DNA from: a virus
DNA length: 36,668 bases
Reading direction: 5' to 3' (one strand)
Virus record (IMG/VR): IMGVR_UViG_3300044647_000284
Span: 1 to 36,668 of that record
A model generated the notes under the pieces. That model had not been told where the DNA came from, searched no databases, and worked only from the letters and a program-made list of their open reading frames with translations. Position numbers and translations under genes: made by a program. This document shows, one piece after another, positions 7,461 to 14,373 of this stretch. Positions within the stretch are counted from its first letter, which is position 1, and every line of letters starts with the position of its first letter.

Positions 7461-7488
7461 AATATACTGTATATATATACAGTGGCAA
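7461..7488 (-). promoter_or_regulatory. Leftward sigma70-type promoter
   Basis: On the minus strand, TTGCCA (7483-7488) and TATATT (7461-7466) are separated by 16 bases. Each hexamer matches five of six consensus bases. The spacer is exactly the core of a LexA-like palindrome, so repressor binding would block RNA polymerase. Transcription would run left toward the small-gene operon starting at 7161. Confidence 0.65.
7465..7484. promoter_or_regulatory. LexA (SOS) box
   Basis: The sequence TACTGTATATATATACAGTG matches the E. coli LexA consensus TACTGTATATATATACAGTA at 19 of 20 positions and contains an 18-bp perfect palindrome (7466-7483). It lies between the -35 and -10 of a leftward promoter. 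LexA cleavage after DNA damage would be expected to derepress the leftward operon. Binding by a phage-encoded LexA-like repressor is possible, but none was found. Confidence 0.8.
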
Positions 7489-7714
7489 TGTTATAAGGCA
7501 GCGACTTAAATTTGATGGCTAAATGACCCAAATGACCCATCGCGCCAAAGCCCCCAGAGAGCGCCAAAAGCCCTCGCATGTGCCACATGGGTCAACATGT
7601 AGGCCATGACCCAAATGACCCATGCTATGTGGCCGCATGGCCGGCTCGCATGTTGCAAGCTGTCAACCTGTTTGGGTTAGCCTAAATGACCCATGCGATC
7701 TGGCGTGAGCGCCC

Positions 7715-7824
7715 ACTAACCAGGATGTTAGTCAGCACTCACTCACCAGGTTGTAAGTGAGTGCTAACTGGGGCGGTGCATGTTAGTAAGTGCTCACATA
7801 CCAGGCTGTAAGTAAGCGCTTACT
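7715..7824. repeat. Four iteron-like repeats with palindromes
   Basis: The consensus is ACTNACCAGGNTGTAAGTNAGNGCT, with full copies at 7715-7739, 7741-7765 and 7796-7820. A fourth right-half copy (TGTTAGTAAGTGCT) lies at 7781-7794. Right halves start at 7726, 7752, 7781 and 7807, spaced 26, 29 and 26 bases. Two palindromes overlap them: AGCACTCACT/AGTGAGTGCT (7734-7765) and the 14-bp AGTAAGCGCTTACT (7811-7824). They are probably binding sites for an initiator, repressor or terminase. Confidence 0.8.
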
Positions 7825-7882
7825 AACTTAGGGGGTGGGGGTAGGGCCGAGCGGCAGGGCCAGCCGGTAACGGAGGGGCTAC

Positions 7883-7910
7883 AAACAAAATTTTTTTTAG
7901 TATAAAATCC
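7883..7910 (+). promoter_or_regulatory. AT-rich tract with possible -10 before terminase genes
   Basis: A run of A then eight T leads into TATAAAAT (7901-7908), which could be a -10 element for the rightward virion operon. No good -35 hexamer stands 16-18 bases upstream, so an activator or an alternative signal may be needed. The tract would also melt easily if the neighbouring iterons are an origin. Confidence 0.4.
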
Positions 7911-7939
7911 GCGCACACGTACCAGTGGCTGGAGAATCC

Positions 7940-8386
7940 ATGTTTTACTCGCTTCCATTTGAGGCGCGCAAAGTCGAAGCGACAGAGGCGCGCTTAAACC
8001 GAATCTACGATGCTGCCAAGTTGGGCCTCAAAGGCGACAGCTTGGCTATGGCTGCGGGCATGTTGCCTACCGAGTACCGCCAACTGTGCCAGCTTGACCC
8101 GATCGCCGAAGTTGCCGCGTTAAAGGGCAAGGCTGATGGCGAGATAGAAGCCTCACGCCAACTGCACAAAGCCGCCGCCGAGGGGGACGCCAAAGCCAGC
8201 CTGGCAATTCTGCAACACGTCCACGGTTGGGTCGCCAAGCAGGCCATTACCATCGACGTGGATCAGCGCATCTCAATCACCGCCGCCTTGGCCGAAGCCG
8301 AGCGGCGCGTCATGGACGTTATTGAGAACAACCCAAGTGAATACCTCACGCCACAACTAGATGCAGTCCACCAAGTACAGCGCTGA
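7940..8386 (+). CDS. Terminase small subunit
   Basis: Probable TerS, the DNA-recognition subunit of the headful packaging motor. The call rests on position directly before the large subunit (26-base overlap), size (148 aa; P22 gp3 is 162) and layout: an N-terminal helical, HTH-like DNA-binding part (ARLNRIYDAAKLGLKGDSLAMAAGM) and a helical oligomerisation and C-terminal part. ATG 7940 with GGAGA just upstream is preferred; a GTG at 7925 in frame would add five residues. The iteron block 120-225 bases upstream could be related to pac recognition. Confidence 0.82.
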   Translation: MFYSLPFEARKVEATEARLNRIYDAAKLGLKGDSLAMAAGMLPTEYRQLCQLDPIAEVAALKGKADGEIEASRQLHKAAAEGDAKASLAILQHVHGWVAKQAITIDVDQRISITAALAEAERRVMDVIENNPSEYLTPQLDAVHQVQR

Positions 8387-9890
8387 AGACGAACAAGAGT
8401 TGATGGCGCGGCTGTGGTCGCCCCAAATCAAGGACAACCCGCTGGCGTTCGTGATGCTGCTGTTCCCGTGGGGCGTCAAGGGCACGCCGCTGGAACATTT
8501 CAGTGGCCCGCGCAAATGGCAGCGCGAGGTGTTGCAAGACATCGCGGCGCACATCAAGCAAAACGGCGGCAAGATTGACTTCGATACCCTGCGCGAAGCG
8601 GTCGCGTCAGGCCGTGGTATTGGCAAGTCGGCGCTAGTCTCATGGCTGGTTATCTGGATGCTGTCCACGCGGATCGGCTCAACAACCATCGTGTCGGCCA
8701 ACAGCGAGTCGCAGCTGCGTAAGGTGACCTGGGCCGAGATTACCAAGTGGCTGGCGATGGGGCTGAACAGCCACTGGTTTGAGGTCAGCGCCACCAGCCT
8801 GCAACCGGCCAAGTGGCTGACCGAGTTGGTTGAGCGCGATTTGCGTAAGGGCACCAGGTACTGGGGCGTTGAGGGCCGGCTCTGGTCGGCTGAGAATCCA
8901 GACGCGTTTGCGGGTGTGCACAACATGGACGGCGTGCTGGTCATCTTCGACGAGGCCAGTGGTATTGATGACGCCATCTGGGCGGTGACTGCAGGTTTCT
9001 TTACGGAGAACACGCCCAACAGGTTCTGGTTTGCGTTCTCCAACCCCCGCCGCAACACGGGGTACTTCTACGAGACGTTCCACTCCAAGCGCGACTTTTG
9101 GAACACCAAGGTGGTGGACGCCCGCACGGTCGAAGGAACAGACAAGGCGGTCTACCAGCAGATCATCGACGAGTACGGGCCGGACTCAGCCCAGGCGCAC
9201 GTCGAGGTGTACGGCCAGTTTCCAAGCGCGGGCGATGATCAGTTCATCGGCGCCAATACGGTCGACGAGGCCATGAAGCGGGTCAAATACCAAGACATGA
9301 GCGCGCCCATTGTGATCGGTGTCGATCCGGCGCGGTTCGGTGCGGACGCGACAGTCATTGCCGTGCGGCAGGGGCGCGACATCGTGAAGATCATCAGGCA
9401 CCGAGGCGACGACACCATGACCGTGGTGGGGTATGTGATTGACGCCATTGAGGAATACAAGCCCACGCTGGTCGTCATTGACGAGGGCGGGCTGGGGGCG
9501 GGCATTGTGGACAGGCTCAAAGAGCAGCGCTACAAGATCAAGGGCGTAAATTTTGGCAACAAGTCCAAAAACCCGATCATGTACGGCAACATGAGGGCGC
9601 AAATGTGGGGCGACATGCGGGAATGGCTCAAGACGGCCAGTATTCCGAACGACAGGTTCTTGAAGACGGACTTGATTTCGCCTATGATGAAGCCTGATTC
9701 ACGTGGAACAATCTTTTTGGAGTCGAAAAAAGACATGAAATCACGCGGTTTAGCCTCGCCAGACGCTGCGGACGCTATTGCAGTGACGTTTGCCTTTCCC
9801 GTGGCCCATCGGGGCGAGTACAATGCGCGCACAACCACCCGCCGAACGTATTCAGACACTTCGGCCAACACATCTTGGATGGGAAGCTAG
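8361..9890 (+). CDS. Terminase large subunit
   Basis: ATPase-nuclease that drives DNA into the prohead and cuts the concatemer. The ATPase domain has Walker A ASGRGIGKSA (82-91) and Walker B VLVIFDE (192-198, D197/E198). The RNase H-fold nuclease has acidic residues at D322 (GVDPARFG), D374 (VVIDEGG) and the D468/D471 region (SPDAADA). Its 509 residues compare with 499 for P22 gp2. The start lies within the end of the TerS gene, and the stop is immediately followed by the next ATG. Confidence 0.97.
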   Translation: MQSTKYSAEDEQELMARLWSPQIKDNPLAFVMLLFPWGVKGTPLEHFSGPRKWQREVLQDIAAHIKQNGGKIDFDTLREAVASGRGIGKSALVSWLVIWMLSTRIGSTTIVSANSESQLRKVTWAEITKWLAMGLNSHWFEVSATSLQPAKWLTELVERDLRKGTRYWGVEGRLWSAENPDAFAGVHNMDGVLVIFDEASGIDDAIWAVTAGFFTENTPNRFWFAFSNPRRNTGYFYETFHSKRDFWNTKVVDARTVEGTDKAVYQQIIDEYGPDSAQAHVEVYGQFPSAGDDQFIGANTVDEAMKRVKYQDMSAPIVIGVDPARFGADATVIAVRQGRDIVKIIRHRGDDTMTVVGYVIDAIEEYKPTLVVIDEGGLGAGIVDRLKEQRYKIKGVNFGNKSKNPIMYGNMRAQMWGDMREWLKTASIPNDRFLKTDLISPMMKPDSRGTIFLESKKDMKSRGLASPDAADAIAVTFAFPVAHRGEYNARTTTRRTYSDTSANTSWMGS

Positions 9891-10151
9891 ATGGCAACGA
9901 AAAAAACTGTTTCTTTGTCTGTCGGACGCGGTGAAAAACTGCCCGTATCTAAGGGCGCTGGCCTGACCGAGAAGGGTAGAGCCAAGTACAACGCTGCGAC
10001 TGGCTCAAACCTCAAGGCGCCGGCCCCAAACCCCAAGACCAAGGCAGATCAAGGCCGCAAGGATTCATTTTGTGCAAGAATGGGTGCCGTAGCGGCCAAC
10101 GCCAAAGACGGCGAACGCGCTAAAGCAGCCCTTAAACGATGGAAGTGCTGA
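9891..10151 (+). CDS. Small basic phage protein (DUF6321-like), 86 aa
   Basis: A small lysine-rich protein with the pattern VGRGEKLPVSKGAGLTEKGRAKYN, then a Pro/Lys linker and the C-terminal SFCARM...AALKRWKC. I associate this pattern with the uncharacterised DUF6321-type phage family; the family number is from memory. Its conserved cysteines and high charge suggest nucleic acid or capsid association. It starts directly after the TerL stop (TAG then ATG) and lies in the packaging/head operon. Confidence 0.82.
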   Translation: MATKKTVSLSVGRGEKLPVSKGAGLTEKGRAKYNAATGSNLKAPAPNPKTKADQGRKDSFCARMGAVAANAKDGERAKAALKRWKC

Positions 10152-10153
10152 TC

Positions 10154-10306
10154 ATGGCAACAAAACCTGGCCTCTACGCAAACATTCACGCAAAACAGGC
10201 TCGTATCAAAGCCGGTTCTGGCGAAAAAATGAATAAGGTTGGCAGTAAAGCTGCGCCGACCAAGCAAGACTTTATAAAGTCGGCTAAAACTGCAAAGAAA
10301 AAATAA
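10154..10306 (+). CDS. Small basic phage protein, 50 aa
   Basis: A 50-codon frame two bases after the previous stop. The product starts MATKPGLYANIHAKQARIKA, continues with GSGEKMNKVGSKAAPTKQDF, and ends in a lysine-rich tail. Small proteins of this type recur next to terminase and portal genes in many tailed phages, from memory. Very basic; possibly a minor head or DNA-associated protein. Its stop overlaps the next start (TAATG). Confidence 0.8.
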   Translation: MATKPGLYANIHAKQARIKAGSGEKMNKVGSKAAPTKQDFIKSAKTAKKK

Positions 10307-10710
10307 TGTCTAACACCAAAGCAACTGGCGTTGCATACCTAGACCCAGAGTTCACCACTTGTTATGCCAGTGAAGAAATTGGCTACGCCCTTGCTGGACA
10401 AGGCGCGGTAACTCAAGAGACAAGCAAGTCAACTGGCGTCACGCTTAATGCAAGCATGGGCCGAATTACAACGAACGGCGCAACGCTCAACACGTTGACC
10501 AATGTAACTTTCACACTGACCAACAGTTTGATCAGCGTTAAAGATGTGATTATTTTGAACGTAAGTTCTGGTGCTACATCGGGCGCGTACAACTGCTGGA
10601 TTAGCAGCATGAGCGCGGGCACTTGTACGATTACACTGAGAAACATCAGTGGTGGAAATTTATCCGAAGCGGTTGTAATCAACTTTGCAATCATTCACGG
10701 AGCGTCTTAA
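10306..10710 (+). CDS. Putative beta-rich virion protein, 134 aa
   Basis: Rich in Thr, Ser, Asn and Val and predicted almost entirely beta, as expected for a decoration or fibre-like structural protein. The N-terminus (NTKATGVAYLDPEF) is nearly the same as that of the 154-aa protein at 19638, although the rest differs. The shared tag may be a common capsid-attachment peptide. Coupled to the upstream gene by TAATG. No family of known function is recognised. Confidence 0.78.
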   Translation: MSNTKATGVAYLDPEFTTCYASEEIGYALAGQGAVTQETSKSTGVTLNASMGRITTNGATLNTLTNVTFTLTNSLISVKDVIILNVSSGATSGAYNCWISSMSAGTCTITLRNISGGNLSEAVVINFAIIHGAS

Positions 10711-10711
10711 C

Positions 10712-10846
10712 ATGCCGCTTGTCAAGTCAAAAACACCCGAGGCTTTTCGCAAAAACGTCAAGGCCGAAGTGGCTGCTGGCAAGCCTGTAAAGCAGGCCGT
10801 GGCGATTGCTTACTCGGTCAAGCGTAAAGCAGAAAAGAAAAAATAA
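10712..10846 (+). CDS. Small basic phage protein, 44 aa
   Basis: A 44-codon frame starting one base after the preceding stop and overlapping the portal start as TAATG. The product begins MPLVKSKTPEAFRKNVKAEV, continues AAGKPVKQAVAIAYSVKRKA and ends EKKK. I recall similar short lysine-rich proteins beside portal genes in other phages. No function is known. GGAG lies upstream of the ATG. Confidence 0.8.
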   Translation: MPLVKSKTPEAFRKNVKAEVAAGKPVKQAVAIAYSVKRKAEKKK

Positions 10847-13020
10847 TGGCAGACCCAACAGGCATAGTCGCCGCCGCAGCCGTTGCTGTTGGTGGTTCGG
10901 CCAAAGACAAAAGCGATGCGGATGTGTTGGCAACGGCACGTTCGCGTTTGGACATGGCTGTTTCGGCGCTGTCTGAGTCGCGTGAAGATGAAGTCGATGA
11001 CCTGAAGTTCTACGCTGGCTCGCCCGACAACCACTGGCAGTGGCCTGCCGATGTGCTGGCGACTCGCGGCGCGGTGCAAGGGCAGACGATCAACGCACGG
11101 CCCTGCCTAACAATCAACAAGCTGCCGCAGCATGTGCGTCAGGTGACAAACGACCAGCGGCAAAACCGCCCAGGCGCCAAAGTCATCCCCGTGGACGACA
11201 ACGCCGATGTGGAAGTCGCCGACATTTTCAATGGCATGATCCGGCACATCGAGTACATCTCGGATGCTGATGTGGCCTACGACACGGCCTGCGAAAACCA
11301 AGTGTCCTACGGCGAAGGCTACTTGCGCCTGCTCACCGAGTATTGCGACGACAACACCTTTGACCAAGACATCAAGATTGGCCGCATCCGCAACTCGTTC
11401 TCGGTCTACATGGACCCGATGATCCAAGACCCGACCGGCGCGGACGCAAAGTATTGCTTCATCACTGAAGACCTGACCCGTGCAGAGTACGAGCGCCAGT
11501 ACCCAGACGCAGCGCCCATCACCACGCTGCAATCGCTAGGCGTGGGCGACCAGTCGATCAGCAACTGGCTCAACGAAGACACGATTCGCGTTGCAGACTA
11601 CTACTACATCGACTACGACCGCGCTACGCTGAACCTGTACCCTGGCAACATTACCGCCTTTGAGGGCACACCCGAAGACAAGCAGCTAAAAGCCATCTAC
11701 GGCAAGCCCAAGCGCAGCCGCGAGGCTGACCGCCAAAAGGTCAAGTACTGCAAGATCAACGGCTACGAAATCCTTGAGAAGCGCGATTGGGCGGGCAAAT
11801 ACATCCCCGTCATTCGCATCGTTGGCAACGAGTTTGAAGTCGATGGCCGCTTGTATGTGTCGGGCTTGGTGCGTAACGCCAAGGATGCCCAGCGCATGTA
11901 CAACTACTGGGTTTCGCAAGAAGCTGAAATGCTAGCCTTGGCCCCGAAAGCGCCATTTATTGGCTACGGCGGGCAGTTTGAAGGCTACGAAGACAAGTGG
12001 AAGACCGCAAATACGACCAACTGGCCGTATCTGGAGGTCAACCCAGACGTCACAGACGGCCAAGGCGCTGTTTTGCCGCTACCGTCTAGGGCACAGCCAC
12101 CGATGGCCTCTAGCGGCCTGCTGCAAGCCAAAGCGGGCGCTTCTGAGGACATTAAGTCCACAACCGGCCAATACAACGCATCTTTGGGCATGGGCAGCAA
12201 TGAGAGAAGCGGCAAAGCAATTCTTGCGCGTCAGCGCGAGGGCGATGTGGGCACCTACCACTACGGCGACAACTTGGCCCGTGGCGTTCGGCACGTGGCC
12301 CGCCAGCTTGTGGACTTGATCCCGAAAATTTACGACACCCAGCGCATTGCTCGCATCATCGGTGAAGATGGCGAGACAAAGATGGTCAAGATCAACCCTG
12401 ACCAAGATCAGCCAGTCAACAAGATCGTTGACGAGCGCGGCATTGTGATGGAGAAAATCTACAACCCTGGCGTTGGCAAGTACGATGTCGTGGCTACCAC
12501 CGGCCCAGGCTACGCGACCAAGCGCCAAGAGGCTCTTGAGGCAATGGCCCAACTGTTGCAAGGCAACCCGCAACTGTGGGCGGTAGCCGGCGATCTGTTT
12601 GTCAAGAACATGGACTGGCCTGGCGCTCAGGAAATGGCTAAACGCTTTGCCAAGACCATTGATCCTAAGCTCATGTCAGACGGCGAGGACAATCCAGAAC
12701 TGCAAGCCGCGCAGCAGCAGATGCAAGCGATGGGCCAAGAGATGGAGCAGATGCACCAGATGATCCAGAACGTGGGCAAGTCCATTGAGATGCAAGACAT
12801 GCAGCGCAAAGACCTTGAAGCCCAAGTCAAAGTGTACGATGCCGAAACCAAGCGCATTGCCGCTGTGCAAGCTGGCATGACTGAGCAGCAGATTCAGGAC
12901 ATTGCGATGGGCGTGGTTGCTGCGGCGATGGAGTCGCAGAGCATGATGAACCAGATGCCTGAAATGCGTGATGAATCCATGCCTATGGAAATGATGCCAC
13001 CTGAAGGAATGCCACAATGA
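10846..13020 (+). CDS. Portal protein, P22-like
   Basis: Forms the dodecameric ring at the capsid vertex through which DNA passes. At 724 residues it is almost the same length as P22 gp1 (725). Portal-like features include an N-terminal acidic helix, the NKLPQHVRQVTNDQRQNRP segment around residues 87-105, and a C-terminal Gln/Met-rich coiled region (about 615-724) comparable to the P22 barrel. Position after terminase and before scaffold and coat supports the call. The stop overlaps the next gene by ATGA. Confidence 0.93.
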   Translation: MADPTGIVAAAAVAVGGSAKDKSDADVLATARSRLDMAVSALSESREDEVDDLKFYAGSPDNHWQWPADVLATRGAVQGQTINARPCLTINKLPQHVRQVTNDQRQNRPGAKVIPVDDNADVEVADIFNGMIRHIEYISDADVAYDTACENQVSYGEGYLRLLTEYCDDNTFDQDIKIGRIRNSFSVYMDPMIQDPTGADAKYCFITEDLTRAEYERQYPDAAPITTLQSLGVGDQSISNWLNEDTIRVADYYYIDYDRATLNLYPGNITAFEGTPEDKQLKAIYGKPKRSREADRQKVKYCKINGYEILEKRDWAGKYIPVIRIVGNEFEVDGRLYVSGLVRNAKDAQRMYNYWVSQEAEMLALAPKAPFIGYGGQFEGYEDKWKTANTTNWPYLEVNPDVTDGQGAVLPLPSRAQPPMASSGLLQAKAGASEDIKSTTGQYNASLGMGSNERSGKAILARQREGDVGTYHYGDNLARGVRHVARQLVDLIPKIYDTQRIARIIGEDGETKMVKINPDQDQPVNKIVDERGIVMEKIYNPGVGKYDVVATTGPGYATKRQEALEAMAQLLQGNPQLWAVAGDLFVKNMDWPGAQEMAKRFAKTIDPKLMSDGEDNPELQAAQQQMQAMGQEMEQMHQMIQNVGKSIEMQDMQRKDLEAQVKVYDAETKRIAAVQAGMTEQQIQDIAMGVVAAAMESQSMMNQMPEMRDESMPMEMMPPEGMPQ

Positions 13021-13379
13021 AACCCGCTGATTTTTTAGGCTTGCTATTTCTAGCCCGTGATGTGACGCACAGCGTTCACTTGAACACTCGCAGTTTTAGC
13101 AAGCACCAAGCGCTCAACATTTTCTATGACCGCATCGTTGGTGCGGCTGATGATTTTGCCGAAGCCTACCAAGGCCGTCACGGTTTAATCGGCCCGATCA
13201 CCCTGCACTCAGCAAAGAAGACCAGCAACGTGATTGAGTTCTTAGAAGACTCGTTGGCTGAGATTGAAGGTGCTCGGTACAATGTCTGTGATAAATCAGA
13301 CTCATCGCTACAACAGTTGATAGATAATATCGTTGAGATTTATCTGCGGACTTTGTACAAATTGAAATTCTTGGCATAA
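13017..13379 (+). CDS. DUF5856-like helical (ferritin/Dps-like) protein
   Basis: A helical 120-residue protein with FLLFLARDVTHSVHL-type spacing, H..HLNT.SFSKHQALN..YD.I, then FAEAYQGRHGLIG and a C-terminal helix. I associate this pattern with DUF5856, an uncharacterised phage family described as four-helix/Dps-like; the assignment is from memory. Histidine and acidic residues (H20, H29, D37, E48) could bind metal, but catalytic function is unproven. Overlaps the portal stop by ATGA. Confidence 0.72.
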   Translation: MKPADFLGLLFLARDVTHSVHLNTRSFSKHQALNIFYDRIVGAADDFAEAYQGRHGLIGPITLHSAKKTSNVIEFLEDSLAEIEGARYNVCDKSDSSLQQLIDNIVEIYLRTLYKLKFLA

Positions 13380-13388
13380 GGAAACATC

Positions 13389-13697
13389 ATGGAACTTCTA
13401 AACCCGATGAGCAAAGCGGATTACCCCGCCTACACTGCAACTGCCGGTGCTAGCGCTGGAAATACGACTGCATGGCCCCCTGGCCCACAAGGCGTAGTAG
13501 TCTGGTGCGACCAGCCTTGCTATGTTGAAGTGGGTGTTGGGGCCGTGGCTACCAGCGCCAGCACACCAATTCCAGCTTTTACGCCCATCCCGTTTGTTGT
13601 GCCAATCAATTCTACCGGCGCTCCTTGGCGCGTCAGCGTGTTGCGAATTGGCAGCACTGATGGCACCGCGTATTCCAAACCCATCAACAAACAATGA
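13389..13697 (+). CDS. Hypothetical virion-associated protein, 102 aa
   Basis: A beta-rich protein with many Pro, Thr and Ala residues (GPQGVVVWCDQPCYVEVGVGA and a SVLRIGSTDGTAY end). The pattern resembles small jelly-roll-like or cell-adhesion-like virion proteins, but no family is recognised. Shine-Dalgarno AAGGAAA precedes ATG. It opens the fibre module inserted between portal and scaffold. Confidence 0.75.
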   Translation: MELLNPMSKADYPAYTATAGASAGNTTAWPPGPQGVVVWCDQPCYVEVGVGAVATSASTPIPAFTPIPFVVPINSTGAPWRVSVLRIGSTDGTAYSKPINKQ

Positions 13698-13855
13698 GCT
13701 TCGGTGTAGCTTTTCGCAATGCAGTAGGTCTTGGCCTAGGCGGTGTTATTTCGCTTTTTGGTGGCCGTGGAAGCGAACAAGCGCAAAGCAACCTTCTCAC
13801 CGAATCTAGCGACAACCTTGTCCAAGAAGACGGTGGCTTGATTCTTTTGGAGTGA
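13694..13855 (+). CDS. Small protein with Gly-rich hydrophobic segment and acidic tail, 53 aa
   Basis: A 53-codon frame overlapping the previous stop by ATGA. It has a hydrophobic, glycine-rich segment (VGLGLGGVISLFGG, about 11-24) followed by an acidic tail with the pattern LTESSDNLVQEDGGLILLE. Repeats of the type E-D-G-x-L-L-L-E occur in phage structural proteins from memory, so this may be a minor virion or assembly peptide. Function unknown. Confidence 0.68.
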   Translation: MSFGVAFRNAVGLGLGGVISLFGGRGSEQAQSNLLTESSDNLVQEDGGLILLE

Positions 13856-13860
13856 TTTAA

Positions 13861-14361
13861 ATGGCTATCGTTTTTCTCTCTCCAGTGGGCGGCGTAGCGG
13901 CTCAGTTTTTTACTAATAGCGGTGTCCCTTTAGCTGGCGGCAAGCTGTACTCTTATGCTGCGGGGACAACAACACCCAAAGCTACATATACCAGTTCATC
14001 TGGAGTCACCGCCCATACCAATCCAATTATTTTGGATTCTGCTGGCCGAGTGCCAGGCGGTGAAATTTGGTTAACGGCAGGCCCGTACAAGTTTACTTTA
14101 AATACGTCTGCCGATGTTCTTATCGCCACTTACGACAATGTTTCGGGGAGCGGCGCGTCCGAATTTCAAGTTCAAAACTTTACGGGCACAGGATCGCAAA
14201 TTGCGTTTACGTTAAGTTCTGCATCGTTGGGCGAAAATTTTACTTTTGTGTACATTAACGGTGTGTACCAAAACAAAAACACTTATGCTGTGGCAAGCAC
14301 AACACTTACATTTTCAGAAGCACCACCTATTACTTCAAAAATTGAAGTAATGTTTAACTAA
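13861..14361 (+). CDS. Tail fibre/tailspike head-binding-like adaptor
   Basis: Short (166 aa) beta-rich protein. The first 90 residues carry the pattern FFTNSGVPLAGGKLYSYAAG, TTTPKATYTSSSG, NPIILDSAGRVPGGEIWL, seen at the N-termini of many P22-type tailspikes and fibres, where it attaches the fibre to the virion. The remaining part (about 100-166) is another small beta domain with FVYINGVYQNKNTYAV. It lacks a catalytic or receptor-binding helix, so it may be an adaptor for the following fibres. AT-rich compared with the flanking virion genes. Confidence 0.82.
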   Translation: MAIVFLSPVGGVAAQFFTNSGVPLAGGKLYSYAAGTTTPKATYTSSSGVTAHTNPIILDSAGRVPGGEIWLTAGPYKFTLNTSADVLIATYDNVSGSGASEFQVQNFTGTGSQIAFTLSSASLGENFTFVYINGVYQNKNTYAVASTTLTFSEAPPITSKIEVMFN

Positions 14362-14373
14362 TCGAGGTAAATT

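Larger units (their letters stand above)
7340..7693. repeat. Array of nine TGACCCA/TGGGTCA repeats
   Basis: The heptamer occurs as TGGGTCA at 7340, 7419, 7428 and 7588, and as TGACCCA at 7524, 7533, 7607, 7616 and 7687. Three pairs are tandem with 9-base periodicity (TGACCCAAA or its complement). Copies left of the LexA box all point one way; those to its right mostly point the other. The arrangement resembles iterons or multi-copy operators for a DNA-binding protein. Confidence 0.8.
7162..7939. other. Non-coding control region
   Basis: Almost 780 bases without a convincing gene separate the leftward small-gene operon from the rightward virion genes. It holds a LexA-type palindrome inside a leftward promoter, nine TGACCCA/TGGGTCA repeats, four larger evenly spaced repeats with palindromes, a G-rich stretch (7831-7859) and an AT-rich run before the terminase gene. 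Repeat density, divergent orientation and AT-rich pockets fit an origin of replication and/or a transcriptional switch. A pac site near terS is also possible. Confidence 0.75.

Noticed and set aside
7715-7820. Possible CRISPR-like array
   Set aside because: Repeats are degenerate, spacing is 26-29 bases from start to start with no unique spacers of constant size, and no cas genes are present; iterons fit better.
8357-9058. 233-codon antisense frame inside the large terminase gene
   Set aside because: Complements a well-supported terminase gene; Ser/Thr/Pro-rich shadow composition and no start signal.
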